DNA from: JADGRF01 sp035274465
GTDB lineage: Bacteria; Myxococcota_A; Polyangia; Polyangiales; JAFGIB01
Length of the DNA: 64,000 bases
Assembly (NCBI GenBank): GCA_035274465.1
Contig: DATEOF010000195.1
Span: 10,199-74,198 of the forward strand
Direction: 5' to 3'
Below, piece by piece: positions 43,658 to 53,300 of the stretch; the first letter of the stretch is position 1; each line of letters starts with the position of its first letter. Under the pieces are notes generated by a model. The model saw nothing but the letters and a program-made list of their open reading frames with translations. It made no database searches and was not told the origin of the DNA. Made by a program: the position numbers and the translations under genes.

Positions 43658-43852
43658 GTGGCCGTTCCCAAGCGTCGAAAGAGCCGATCCGAGCGCGACA
43701 AGCGTCGCGCGAACCACGATAAAGTGACTGCACCCAACGTCGTGCCCTGCCCGAAATGTGGCGAGGTCATGCTGCCGCACCGCGTGTGCGGGAGCTGCGG
43801 GCATTACAAGGGTCGCAAGGTCGTCGACAAGGGCGACGAAGCGCAGGCGTAA
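43658..43852 (+). CDS. rpmF: 50S ribosomal protein L32
   Basis: 64-residue ribosomal protein. The N-terminus AVPKRRKSRSERDKRRANHDK after a GTG start is characteristic, and CPKCGEVMLPHRVCGSCG gives the zinc-binding Cys4 form. AAGGAG at 43645-43650 overlaps the yceD stop and lies eight bases before the GTG at 43658, which fixes the start against a longer frame. Confidence 0.95.
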   Translation: MAVPKRRKSRSERDKRRANHDKVTAPNVVPCPKCGEVMLPHRVCGSCGHYKGRKVVDKGDEAQA

Positions 43853-43864
43853 GGCGCAAGCGTT

Positions 43865-44869
43865 GTGACCCGAACCGATCGACAACCCGCCGCGCGCATC
43901 CTGGGCACCGGTCACTATCTTCCCGCGACGGTTCGCACGAACCGCGATCTCGAGAAGATAATCGACACGTCCGACGAGTGGATCGCCTCGCGCACCGGCA
44001 TCCGCCAGCGCCACGTCGCGGCGGAGAGCGAAGCGTCGAGCGACATGGCCACGCACGCCTCACGGCGCGCGCTCGAGGCGGCGGGTATCTCGGCCAAGGA
44101 TCTGGATCTGATCGTGGTCGGCACGATCAGTCCCGACATGCCGATGCCGTCGACGGCGATGTTCGTGCAGCGAAACCTCGGTGCACGGCGCGATTGTCCC
44201 GGGTTCGATCTCTCGGCCGCGTGCGCCGGCTTCATCTATGGCCTGAGTATCGCGGATAACTTCGTGCGCAGTGGTCAAGCGCGCTACGTGCTCGTGGTCG
44301 GCGTGGAACTGCTCAGTCGGCTCGTGGACTGGAGCGATCGATCGACGTGCGTATTGTTCGGTGACGGCGCCGGTGCTGCGGTCATCGGCCCGGCCAGCGG
44401 CGATGGCCGTGGCTTGTTCTCGACGCACATCTATGCCGACGGCTCGAAGATCGAGTCCCTCTACATCCCCGGAGGTGGCTCACGCACGCCACCCAGTGAA
44501 GAAATGCTGCGCGCAAAACAGCATTTGGTGCACATGACGGGGAAAGATGTCTTTCGCTACGCCGTGCGTGGCCTTAGTTCCTCCGTACGAACTGCGCTGG
44601 AGGCCAACGGCCTGCCACCGGAGGAAGTCGACTGGGTCATTCCGCACCAGGCCAACATTCGCATCCTGGAAGCCGTCCAGAAACGAACCGGCATTCCGAT
44701 GGAACGCTTCTTCATCAACATCGATCAAACCGCGAACACCTCGAGTGCGTCCGTCCCGATTGCGCTCGACCAGGCCGCGCGCGCAGGCAAGCTGCAAGCC
44801 GGACAATCGTTGGTGTTTTGTGCGCTGGGCGGGGGGATCGCCTGGGGCAGCGCGCTCGTTCGATGGTAG
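43865..44869 (+). CDS. fabH: 3-oxoacyl-[ACP] synthase III
   Basis: Initiates fatty-acid synthesis by condensing acetyl-CoA (or another primer) with malonyl-ACP. The 334-residue thiolase-fold protein has Cys120 in LSAACAGF, His261 in PHQANIRI and Asn291 in NTSSAS as the catalytic triad, plus the dimer/substrate segment FGDGAGAAV. The GTG start is 13 bp after the rpmF stop. plsX, which commonly sits between rpmF and fabH, is absent here. Primer specificity (for example branched primers) cannot be read. Confidence 0.95.
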   Translation: MTRTDRQPAARILGTGHYLPATVRTNRDLEKIIDTSDEWIASRTGIRQRHVAAESEASSDMATHASRRALEAAGISAKDLDLIVVGTISPDMPMPSTAMFVQRNLGARRDCPGFDLSAACAGFIYGLSIADNFVRSGQARYVLVVGVELLSRLVDWSDRSTCVLFGDGAGAAVIGPASGDGRGLFSTHIYADGSKIESLYIPGGGSRTPPSEEMLRAKQHLVHMTGKDVFRYAVRGLSSSVRTALEANGLPPEEVDWVIPHQANIRILEAVQKRTGIPMERFFINIDQTANTSSASVPIALDQAARAGKLQAGQSLVFCALGGGIAWGSALVRW

Positions 44870-44895
44870 ACGGGTAGCAACAAGGAGAGGGGACG

Positions 44896-45642
44896 ATGTT
44901 TAGACTCGATGGAAAGGTAGCGGTCATCACAGGGGGATTCCGCGGCCTGGGCCGCTCCATGGCGCAGGCGCTCGGCAATGCCGGCGCGTACGTGGTCGCC
45001 GCGGATGTGCTGCCCGAGGACGTGGGTCAGGAGACGCTGCGCCTGCTGTCCGAAAGCGGGGGTAAGGGCGAGCTCAAGCGCCTGGATGTGACCCATGGCG
45101 AGCAGGTGGACGAGGCGCTGAAGGAGCTGCACAAGCGCCTGGGCAGGCTGGACATCGTCGTCAACAACGCCGGCATCGCGCGCGACAACCTATTGTTGCG
45201 TGTGTCGGATGAAGACATACAGAAGACATTTGCCGTTAACGTCACCGGCGCTATCAACTGTGCGCGCTCCGCGGTGCGTCTCATGATGCGTGCAAAGACC
45301 GGTCGCATCATCAATCTCGCGAGCGTCGTCGCGGAGCTCGGCAATCCGGGTCAAACGGTTTACTCCGCATCCAAGGCTGCTTTGATCGGCTTGACGAAGA
45401 CGCTGGCTCGGGAGTACGCCTCGCGCGGCATCACGGTCAACGCCGTGGCGCCCGGCTTCATCGACACCGACATGACCAAGAATCTGCCGGAGGATGCGAA
45501 GAAGTACATGATCGAGCAAATCCCGCTGGCGCGCATCGGTAAGCCGGAAGATGTCGCAGCAGCGGTGCTATTCCTGTGCACCGACGAGGCGTCGTACATC
45601 ACAGGCCAAGTGCTGCGCGTGAACGGGGGGATGTACGTGTAG
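44896..45642 (+). CDS. fabG: 3-oxoacyl-[ACP] reductase
   Basis: 248-residue SDR enzyme that reduces beta-ketoacyl-ACP with NADPH. Cofactor motif TGGFRGLGR at the N-terminus, NNAGIARDNLL, and the catalytic Ser143, Tyr156 and Lys160 (YSASK) are present; the C-terminal VNGGMYV ends the fold. GGAGAGGGG stands before the ATG. It follows fabH closely with no fabD between them. SDR paralogues can have other substrates, but the position between fabH and acpP argues for FabG. Confidence 0.94.
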   Translation: MFRLDGKVAVITGGFRGLGRSMAQALGNAGAYVVAADVLPEDVGQETLRLLSESGGKGELKRLDVTHGEQVDEALKELHKRLGRLDIVVNNAGIARDNLLLRVSDEDIQKTFAVNVTGAINCARSAVRLMMRAKTGRIINLASVVAELGNPGQTVYSASKAALIGLTKTLAREYASRGITVNAVAPGFIDTDMTKNLPEDAKKYMIEQIPLARIGKPEDVAAAVLFLCTDEASYITGQVLRVNGGMYV

Positions 45643-45707
45643 TTCGAAGTTTCTGAAGTTGGTCGTCAGCTTACGAGTACCAAGTTGCACCCTTTTGGAG
45701 GGGTTGG

Positions 45708-45941
45708 ATGGATATCGCGCAGAAGGTTAAGGAAATCGTCGCACAACAGCTGGATGTCGACATCGCGGAAGTGAAGGACGAAGCTCAGTTCATCGAAGAT
45801 CTGGGAGCCGATTCGCTGGCGATCGTGGAACTGGTGTTGGCGTTCGAGGAGCAGTTCGAGATCGACATCCCCGACGAGGACACCGAGAAAATCGGCACCG
45901 TAGGCGACGCGATTAAGTACATCCAAGAACACGTCAAATAG
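45708..45941 (+). CDS. acpP: Acyl carrier protein
   Basis: 77-residue acidic four-helix carrier. The 4'-phosphopantetheine attachment Ser36 lies in LGADSLAIVELVLAFEE, with the usual acidic helix III (EQFEIDIPDEDTEKI). GGAGGGG eight bases before the ATG gives a strong ribosome binding site. It lies between fabG and fabF. Confidence 0.97.
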   Translation: MDIAQKVKEIVAQQLDVDIAEVKDEAQFIEDLGADSLAIVELVLAFEEQFEIDIPDEDTEKIGTVGDAIKYIQEHVK

Positions 45942-46047
45942 AGACTTGAGCTTGGGCGGGGCGCTGTCGCTGGCCGGTGGGGCCTCTCAGTTATCAACTC
46001 TGACGTGAGGTTTGGGGCGGGCTTTTCGTCGTCCCTGCAAGGGTGAC

Positions 46048-47292
46048 ATGCGAAGGGTAGTCATCACGGGTGTTGGAACGGTTAGTCCCTGCGGCAGCGA
46101 TACGGGAAGTACGTGGCGAGCGCTTCGCGAGGGTAAGAGCGGCATCGGTCCCATTACGGCATTCGACGCGACTGGTTACGCGACGACCATCGCGGGCGAA
46201 TGCCGGACGTTCGATCCCGAGAAGTACATCGAGAAAAAGCGGCTGCGCGAAGGTGACCGCTTCATCCACCTCGCCATCGCGGCCAGTCAATTGGCCGTCG
46301 ATGACGCTGGGATCGCGAATCTGAGCGACGAATCGAAGGAGGTCACGGGCACCTTCATCGGCGTCGGTATGTGCGGCCTGATGATGATCGAGGCTCAGGC
46401 GCGCGTGTTGTTCGAGAAGGGCCCGCGGCGCATGACGCCGTACTTCATCCCTGCGTCGATCACGAATCTGGCTCCCGGCAACGTCTCGATCCGTTTTGGC
46501 TTCCAGGGCCCGAGTTACACGACCACCAGTGCGTGCAGCTCGGGTGCCCACGCCATCGGTGAAGCCTTTCGTTGGATCTCGCGCGGCGACCTCGAGTTCG
46601 CCGTCGCGGGCGGATCCGAGGCCGCGATCACCGGCCTCGGCATCGGCGGCTTCAACGCCATGCGCGCGCTCTCCAAGCGCAACGACGAGCCCGAGAAGGC
46701 CAGTCGACCCTACGATCGCGACCGCGATGGCTTCGTGATGGCCGAGGGCGCCGGGATCCTGATCCTGGAAGAGCGCGAGGCCGCGATCAAACGCGGCGCG
46801 AAGATCTACGCCGAGATCCTCGGCTACGGCGCCACCGCCGACGCCTTCCACCTGACGCAACCGTCGCCCGAAGGCGAGGGCGCGCAGCGCGCGATGCGCG
46901 CGGCCTTGAAGGATGCCAAGCTCAACGCGAGCGACGTGGACTACCTGAACGCGCATGGCACCTCGACCGACGCGGGCGACATCACCGAGCTCGTCGCGAT
47001 CGAAAAAGTCTTCGGCGCCCACGCCAAGTCTGGGCTGCTGATCTCGAGCACCAAGTCGATGACCGGCCACTTGCTGGGAGCCGCGGGCGGGCTCGAGGCG
47101 GCGATCTCGGTGCTCGCGCTCCACGACGGCATCGTGCCGCCGACGATCAACCTGGATAATCCGGACGAGGCGGCTGCGGGCTACGACCTCGTGCCGCATC
47201 ACGCGCGGCAAAAGAAGATCAAAGTCGCTCTCTCCAACTCCTTCGGTTTTGGTGGCACCAACGTCGCGTTGGTGTTCAAGCGCCATGAGTGA
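46048..47292 (+). CDS. fabF: 3-oxoacyl-[ACP] synthase II
   Basis: 414-residue elongating ketosynthase. Catalytic Cys163 in TTTSACSSGAHAI, His303 in NAHGTST and His341 in KSMTGHLLGAAGG are all present, with the closing SNSFGFGGTNVALVF. I used the ATG at 46048 (MRRVVITGVG), where homology starts; an upstream in-frame TTG would add 12 residues. The stop overlaps the start of rpiB by eight bases. Confidence 0.96.
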   Translation: MRRVVITGVGTVSPCGSDTGSTWRALREGKSGIGPITAFDATGYATTIAGECRTFDPEKYIEKKRLREGDRFIHLAIAASQLAVDDAGIANLSDESKEVTGTFIGVGMCGLMMIEAQARVLFEKGPRRMTPYFIPASITNLAPGNVSIRFGFQGPSYTTTSACSSGAHAIGEAFRWISRGDLEFAVAGGSEAAITGLGIGGFNAMRALSKRNDEPEKASRPYDRDRDGFVMAEGAGILILEEREAAIKRGAKIYAEILGYGATADAFHLTQPSPEGEGAQRAMRAALKDAKLNASDVDYLNAHGTSTDAGDITELVAIEKVFGAHAKSGLLISSTKSMTGHLLGAAGGLEAAISVLALHDGIVPPTINLDNPDEAAAGYDLVPHHARQKKIKVALSNSFGFGGTNVALVFKRHE

Positions 47293-47734
47293 TACCTCCG
47301 GCAAATCGCTCGCGCTCGGCTCGGATCACGCGGGCTACGGGCTCAAGGAATCACTCAAGAAGGCCCTGCAGTCGTGGGGTGTCGCGTTCGAGGACCTCGG
47401 TACCTTCGACGAGACGTCCACGGACTACCCCGACTACGCGCACAAGGTCGCGGCGGGTATCGCGGCCGGTAAGTACCCGCTGGGCGTGCTGGTTTGCGGC
47501 ACGGGCCTGGGCGTAGCGATGACGGCGAACCGGCACGCCGGCGTCCGCGCCGCGCCCTGCACCGACCCCTACGCGGCGCGCATGACGCGCGCGCACAACG
47601 ACGCCAACGTGCTCTGCCTCGGCTCGCGCATCGTCGGCCCGGGCTTGGCCGAGGACATCTTGCGGGCGTTTCTCGACGGCAAGTTCGAAGGCGGCCGCCA
47701 CGCGAAGCGCGTCGAGAAGATCGAGAAGCCGTGA
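47285..47734 (+). CDS. rpiB: Ribose-5-phosphate isomerase B
   Basis: 149-residue RpiB/LacAB-type isomerase interconverting ribose 5-phosphate and ribulose 5-phosphate. GSDHAGYGLKE begins the fold, the catalytic base Cys71 is in VCGTGLGVAMTANR, and HNDANVLCLGSR closes the active site. The ATG at 47285 overlaps the fabF stop; the GTGA at the end overlaps the next small gene. Its place behind the fab genes is probably operon convenience rather than a shared pathway. Confidence 0.94.
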   Translation: MSDTSGKSLALGSDHAGYGLKESLKKALQSWGVAFEDLGTFDETSTDYPDYAHKVAAGIAAGKYPLGVLVCGTGLGVAMTANRHAGVRAAPCTDPYAARMTRAHNDANVLCLGSRIVGPGLAEDILRAFLDGKFEGGRHAKRVEKIEKP

Positions 47735-47928
47735 AGATCGAACAGGACGCAACGTTTCGGGAGCAACGCGAACGCTACCGTTTGCGTTTCAACTGCGAGC
47801 ACTGCGCCCTGTTCGACGACGAGCACGAACGCTGCGCGCACGGCTACCCCACGACCGAGCATCGCGAGCAGCACTACCGCGACCCGAACGCACGCGTCGT
47901 GTTCTGCAAGCACTTCGAGCTCAGCTGA
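47731..47928 (+). CDS. Small Cys/His-rich protein, candidate zinc binder
   Basis: 65-residue protein with GTG start overlapping the rpiB stop (GTGA). It contains CEHCALFDDEHERCAHGYP and, near the end, VVFCKHFELS: four Cys and several His arranged as a possible single zinc site. I do not recognise a named family. Translational coupling to rpiB and the tight spacing argue that it is a real gene. It overlaps the 3' end of the convergent aminopeptidase gene by eight bases. Confidence 0.68.
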   Translation: MKIEQDATFREQRERYRLRFNCEHCALFDDEHERCAHGYPTTEHREQHYRDPNARVVFCKHFELS

Positions 47929-49291
47929 AGAAGCGCTCCAGCACACGCGCCAGATGGCCGACGTCCTTGGTGCCGGTCATCTCGCGGATCGAGTGCATCG
48001 ACAGCAGCGGGTTTCCGACGTCGACCGTGGCAAGCCCGATCTGCCCGGCGGTGATCGGCCCGATGGTGCTGCCGCAGGGCAGGTCGCTGCGCACGACGTA
48101 GTGCTGTAGCGGCACTTCGGCCTGCTGGCACAGCTGCACGAAGCGCGCGGCGCTCAGGCCGTCGGTCGCGTACGACTGGTTGACGTTGCTCTTCAGCACC
48201 GGGCCTCCGCCCAACACCGGCGCGTGGTTGGGCTCGTGCCGATCCGCGTAGTTCGGGTGAATCGCGTGCGCCATGTCGGCCGAGATCAAGAACGACCGCG
48301 CGATCGCGCGCGCGAAGGCTTCGGGATCGCGGTCATCGTCGGCGGAGCCGCCGCGCAGCGCCGGCGACCGATTGTCATCGGAAGGGTCGCGCGCATCAGG
48401 CGCGAGCCTTCTGGCGTAGGTGATGCGCTCGAGCAGCTGGCGCAAGAAAGGCGAGGCGGCGCCGTGCGCGCTGCGGCTGCCGACTTCTTCGTGGTCGTAG
48501 AGGGCGATCACGCGCGTCGCGGCGACCCCGCGCGGCGACTTCGCCAATGCGGTGACGGCGGCGAAACAACTCGCGAGGTTGTCGAGGCGCGCGGACTGGA
48601 TGAACTCGCCGTTGACCCCCGAGACCGTCGCCCCCTGCACGTCGTAGAGCGAGAGGTCCCAGCCGAGGATGGCTTCAGGCGCGGTCGGCGTGCCGCGCGC
48701 CGCCAGCTCACGCGCGAGGAGCTCACGAAGAGACTCGCCGTCTTCGCTGGCGAGGCCGATGATTGGCGCGAGATGAGCCTGCGCGTTCAGCACCAAGCCC
48801 TCGCTGTTGACGTTGCGGTTGAGGTGGATCGCGAGGTTCGGAATGCGCAAAAGCGGGCGCCCCAGGTCGATCAGCAGCGTGCGCGGCGCACCGCGCCCAT
48901 CGTTCACGCTGACACGGCCGGCCAACGAGAGGTCCCGATCCAACCACGTCGTCAGCAGTACGCCGCCGTAAGCTTCCACGGCCAACTGCCGGTAGCCGTG
49001 ACGACTTACGTCAGGGCTTGGCTTGATGCGCAAGTTGGGTGAATCGGTATGCGCGCCGATCAGCAGGAAGCCTGCTTCCGAGGGTTGCTTTTCGCCACAC
49101 ACGAAGGCGACCAAGCTCGAGTCTGCGCGTATTACGTAGGCCCGCGTGCCGGGTGCGAGCTGCCAGGGCTCGTGCTCCGCGAGCGCGACGAAGCCGGCGT
49201 CACGCAACAGACGCGCGCTCTCGGCGGCGGCATGGAATGGTGTGGGAGAAGCATCCAGGTACGAGATGAGGGAAGCGGCGGGTTCGGTCAT
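47921..49291 (-). CDS. M18 family aminopeptidase, with in-frame repeat element
   Basis: 456-residue aspartyl-type metallo-aminopeptidase. Metal and catalytic motifs: GAHTDSPNLRIKP, LYDHEEVGS (Glu pair), SADMAHAIHPNY, and HYVVRSDLPCGSTIGP. Residues ~295-316 are a copy of the coding repeat element (LAPDARDPSDDNRSPALRGG), inserted between LLERI and the segment leading to ARSFLISADMAH, a position that should be a surface loop in this fold. All catalytic motifs are intact, so activity is plausible. I used ATG 49291; further in-frame starts lie at 49315 and 49363. It is divergent from the adjacent membrane protein gene. Confidence 0.92.
   Translation of the reverse strand: MTEPAASLISYLDASPTPFHAAAESARLLRDAGFVALAEHEPWQLAPGTRAYVIRADSSLVAFVCGEKQPSEAGFLLIGAHTDSPNLRIKPSPDVSRHGYRQLAVEAYGGVLLTTWLDRDLSLAGRVSVNDGRGAPRTLLIDLGRPLLRIPNLAIHLNRNVNSEGLVLNAQAHLAPIIGLASEDGESLRELLARELAARGTPTAPEAILGWDLSLYDVQGATVSGVNGEFIQSARLDNLASCFAAVTALAKSPRGVAATRVIALYDHEEVGSRSAHGAASPFLRQLLERITYARRLAPDARDPSDDNRSPALRGGSADDDRDPEAFARAIARSFLISADMAHAIHPNYADRHEPNHAPVLGGGPVLKSNVNQSYATDGLSAARFVQLCQQAEVPLQHYVVRSDLPCGSTIGPITAGQIGLATVDVGNPLLSMHSIREMTGTKDVGHLARVLERFFS
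48344..48408 (-). repeat. Coding palindromic repeat, copy D (in frame)
   Basis: 65-bp copy, same orientation and same frame relative to its host gene as copy A, giving almost the same peptide. It differs from copy A by a few bases (TGATGCGCGCGA in place of TGATGGGCGCGA). Located within the M18 aminopeptidase. Confidence 0.9.
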
Positions 49292-49383
49292 GGGCGCTGC
49301 GCCTAGTTTCGCCATGAGCCACGATGCTGTACAAGGCGAAGCCACTCGGACACCGCCGGCCACGGCTCCTTCGGAGGAACGAC

Positions 49384-50193
49384 ATGGGAAGTATTACCGC
49401 GCTGCTCTTGGCCACACCGATCTTCGGTTTGACCTTGCACGCTCCGCTCGTGTTCCCGGACGCCGAGCTCAGCTCGAGTCCGAGGAGTGGCTACGAAGCC
49501 GATCTGTCTGCCAAGGCAGTCGCGTTCGAAGCCTACGCCGCCAAAGACGACGACGACGAGGACAAGGCCGACGCTGACGCCGACGCGGCCACCGCCACCG
49601 AGCAGACCGCCAAGCCCGCCAAGGCCAAGAAGGCGAAGAGCGCGGCCGACGAGGAGTACACGCAGGAGATCAAACGCCGCAACAGCATCGCGGGCATCCA
49701 CCGGGTGTTCGGTGTAGCGACCTGGGCGGCGATGACGCTCACGCTGGCCGCGGGTATGATCGACTACTACAACTTGTACGGCTTCGGCGCCGGCATCGGG
49801 GACAACCCGTGCGTCCAAGGCTCGGCGGCGTTCGGCGACGACTTCGGATGCCGCGGTGGGATCCGTACGATCAAATCCGCGTTGGCGTACACGACCACCG
49901 CGCTCTACGCGACCACGTTTACCCTGTCTTTGATGATGCCGGATCCGGACGACCTGGCTTCCGGCAAAGGCGAGTTCGCCAGCACATTGCGGCTGCACAA
50001 GACGCTGCGCTGGGTTCACTTCGGCGGCATGGTCGCGCAGATCGCGCTCGGCTTGTTGGTCGCCAGCCGCGTCGGTGGGCTGGATCGAGCCAACGATTAC
50101 GGCACCCTGCAAGCGCTCGCGACCGTCCACATGGGTCTGGGCTTGGTCACCTGGGGAGCCCTAACTTGGGCTGGTGCGCTGATGACGTTTTGA
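49384..50193 (+). CDS. Polytopic membrane protein, possibly cytochrome b561-like
   Basis: 269-residue membrane protein. A signal-like first segment (ITALLLATPIFGLTL) is followed by a highly charged Asp/Glu/Lys/Ala region (~residues 55-100). Then come four hydrophobic helices containing histidines at GIHRVFGVATW, LRLHKTLRWVHFGGM and ATVHMGLGLVTWGAL. Helix-embedded His pairs recall di-haem b561-like proteins, but a clear family match cannot be claimed. GGAGG at 49373-49377 fixes the start at 49384. It stands between the divergent aminopeptidase gene and the giant TPR gene. Confidence 0.6.
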   Translation: MGSITALLLATPIFGLTLHAPLVFPDAELSSSPRSGYEADLSAKAVAFEAYAAKDDDDEDKADADADAATATEQTAKPAKAKKAKSAADEEYTQEIKRRNSIAGIHRVFGVATWAAMTLTLAAGMIDYYNLYGFGAGIGDNPCVQGSAAFGDDFGCRGGIRTIKSALAYTTTALYATTFTLSLMMPDPDDLASGKGEFASTLRLHKTLRWVHFGGMVAQIALGLLVASRVGGLDRANDYGTLQALATVHMGLGLVTWGALTWAGALMTF

Positions 50194-50345
50194 GCGCACG
50201 CGGCTGCGGGCTTCGCGCAATTGCCTAACGATTCTAGGCTTGCACCGAAGCCTGCCGGATCAGTACCATCGCTTGCAGCCGGTCCGCGGGATGGCGTGCA
50301 GCCCACGCGGTGTGGGTGCTTTGCGTGGCGCAGACTCGAACCGAC

Positions 50346-53300
50346 ATGGTCGCACCGGGGCCGATGCCCATTGCTCCGCCCAAGGAGCTGTTACGCCTTG
50401 GCAACTACCTAGCCACGCTCGAGCACGACCCCGATGATGTCGAGGCGCTCGCGGGGCTGAAGCGCCTCGCGCAAGAGCGCGACGCCGAGCGCCTGGGATC
50501 CGAGCCGGTCCGCACGCTCGAGAGCGCGCGTCAGGCGCACGAGCTGCGCGGCGAGTACGCGACGGTGGCGCGCCTGATCGAGATCGAGGTCGAGCTCGTA
50601 GAGAACGACAAGGGCTTCGCCGCTTCACTCTGGAAAGAGCTGGGCCGGCTGCGCAGCGAGTTCCTGCTGGACGGCGCGGGTGCGACGGCCGCGTACACGC
50701 GTGCGCTCGAGCTGAAGCCGGACGACAACGAGGTGCAAGAAGCGCTGAAGCGCCTGGAGCAGGCCGAGTCGAGCTGGAAGAAGTTCGCCAAGCGCTTCGT
50801 CGAAGAGGCCGAGTCCGCGGCCGATCTGTCGCTCAAGACGTCGCTGCTGCTGCGAGCGGCGGGCCTGGCCTGGGAGCACCGGCGCAAGGCGAAGGCCAAG
50901 GACGCCGATCGGCTGTTCCACGAGGTGCTCGAGATCGACAAGGGCAACCTGCGCGCGATCATGCTGTACGAGCACACGCTGCGCGAGCGCGAGGAATGGA
51001 AGGACCTCGCCCAGCACCTGCTCGACAGCGCGGAAGCCGTGCACGACAAGCAGGACAGCCACCACCTGTACCTGCGCGCGGCGCGCGTGCTGTCGCGCAA
51101 GCTTCACGACAAGAGTCGCGCCGTCGCGTGTTACGAGCGCGTGCTGGATCACGAGCCGGGCAACAGCGAAGCGCTGCTGTTCCTGACCGATCGCTTCACC
51201 GAGAGCGAGCGCTGGGACGACCTGGTCCAGCTCTACGAGAGCGCATTGCGCGTACCGCACAAGCTGGATGTCGAGCAGGGCATCCTGGTGCAGCTCGGCA
51301 TGGTGCACTACCGCATGCGCAACAAGCCTGCGGACGCCGAGCCGTACTTCGCGCGCTTGCGCAAGCTCGACCCCACGCACCCGGCGATGCTCGACTTCTA
51401 CCGGCAGCACCTGCCGGCGGCCGGCGAGCTCGAGCGCTTGCTGAAGATCCTGTCGGATGCGCAGCGCATCGTGAGCGATCCGACGCGGCGCCTCGCGCTC
51501 GCGGTCGAGACCGCGCAGCTCGCACAGAAGACCGGCGGCATGGGCGAGCGCGCGATCGATGCCTGGAAGAACGTGCAGCGGCTCGACCCGCAGCACCGCG
51601 AAGCCGCGCGCGTGCTCAAGGAGCTCTACGCCAAGTCGGAGAAGTGGAACGCGCTGTGCGAAGTGCTCAAGGCACAGATCGACGCCACACCCGACGAGAG
51701 CCAGGAACAAAAGATCGAGCTGCTCCGCGAGCTGTCGCTGGTCTACCGCGACAAGCTGCGCTTGGACGGCATGTTGATCAACGTCTACAACACGATCCTG
51801 CGGCTGTCCCCGCACGATCGCGCGACGCTCTCCGCGCTGGCCGATAAGTACCGCGAGCTCGGGCGCTGGAACGATCTGATCAACGTGCTTGTCGCCGACG
51901 CCGACGCCAGCTCGGACAGCGCGCACCGCATCGAGACGTACCTGAAGGTCGCGAAGCTGTGGGTCGAGCACTTCTCGAACTACAACCAGGCCTCGGCACC
52001 GCTCGAGAAGGTGCTCGAGCTCGATCCCAAGAACCGCGCCGCGCTGTCGATGCTGCGCGAGATCTACGAGAAGAAGCGCGCCTGGAAGCAGCTGTTCGAG
52101 GTGCTGAAGAAAGAGCGCGACATCGCCACCGACCCCGAGCAGCGCGCCGGCTTGACCATGCAGCTGGCCTCGCTCGCCGCCGAGCGCCTGCACCGCTACG
52201 ACGACGCAGTCGCGCTCTGGCGCGAGGTGGCCGAGTCGACCAGCGCGGGATCGATCCCGGCGCCGGAAGAGTTGAGCACCGCGCCGTACGCCGCGACATC
52301 GGCGTCTTCCAGCGCAGGCTACGCGGCCCTCGAGGCGATCGAGAAGCTCGCCGAGCGCGAGAAAGACTGGAAGACGCTGGCCGGCGTGCTCGATCAACAG
52401 GTCGCGCGCCAGAAGCACAAGGACGACAAGATCCGCGTGCTGCTCAAGCTCGGCGGCGTGTTCGCGGATCGCCTGGCCGATCCGGCCGGCGCGAGCGAGG
52501 TGTACCGGCGCGTGCTCGAGCTCGATCCGAAGCAAGGTCGCGCGCTGCGAAGCCTGCGCGATAGCTTGGTCGCCGCCGGCGACTGGGCCGCGCTCGAGAC
52601 GTTGTACGAGCGCGCGGCGGACTTCGAAGGCCTGGTGGACGTGCTGTCGGGCGAAGCCGATCGCGTGAGCGCGAAGGAGCTCAAGATCGCGCTCAGCTTG
52701 CGAGTTGCGCGCCTGCTCGAGCAGAAGATCAATGAGCCCCTGCGCGCGCAGCGCAGCTACGAGCGTGTGCTGTCGGTCTCGCCCGAGCACCTGCAGGCGG
52801 CCGAAGCATTGGCGCCGATCTACGAGCACGAAGAGAAGTGGTCTCGCCTGTACGCGATGCTGGAGATCGTGCTGCGTCAGCTGCCCGCGGGCGATCAGGC
52901 GCTGCCCAAGCGTCTCGAGGTCGTGCAACGCCTGCGCGTGCTGGCCCAGGACAAGCTGCGAGACTCCGCGCTCTCGCTCTCGCACGCGCTCCACGCCTAT
53001 CGCCTCGCGCCCGGCGATCAGGAGGTGCGCGAAGCGCTCGAGCGCAGCGCCGAGCTGGCGCAGGCGTTCGACAAGGTGGTCGAGGCCTACAGCGCGCGCG
53101 CCACTGCGGCCGACGTGCCGCCCGAAGAAGCGCTCGAGCTGCGCCGGCGCATCGCGCTGATCGCCAGCGTGCGCCTGGGCAAGCCCGACCTGGCTGCCGA
53201 GCAGTGGGAGCTGGTGCTCGTGGCCGTGCCGGACGAGCAAGCGGCGCTGGCCGCGCTCGATCGCATCTACCGCGGGGGTGAGCGGCACGCTGACGTGCGC

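Noticed and set aside
50320..50345. Sequence reading GGTTCGAGTCTGCGCCA on the minus strand, resembling a tRNA 3' end
   Set aside because: The T-stem bases do not pair and no anticodon or D arm can be built from the neighbouring sequence.
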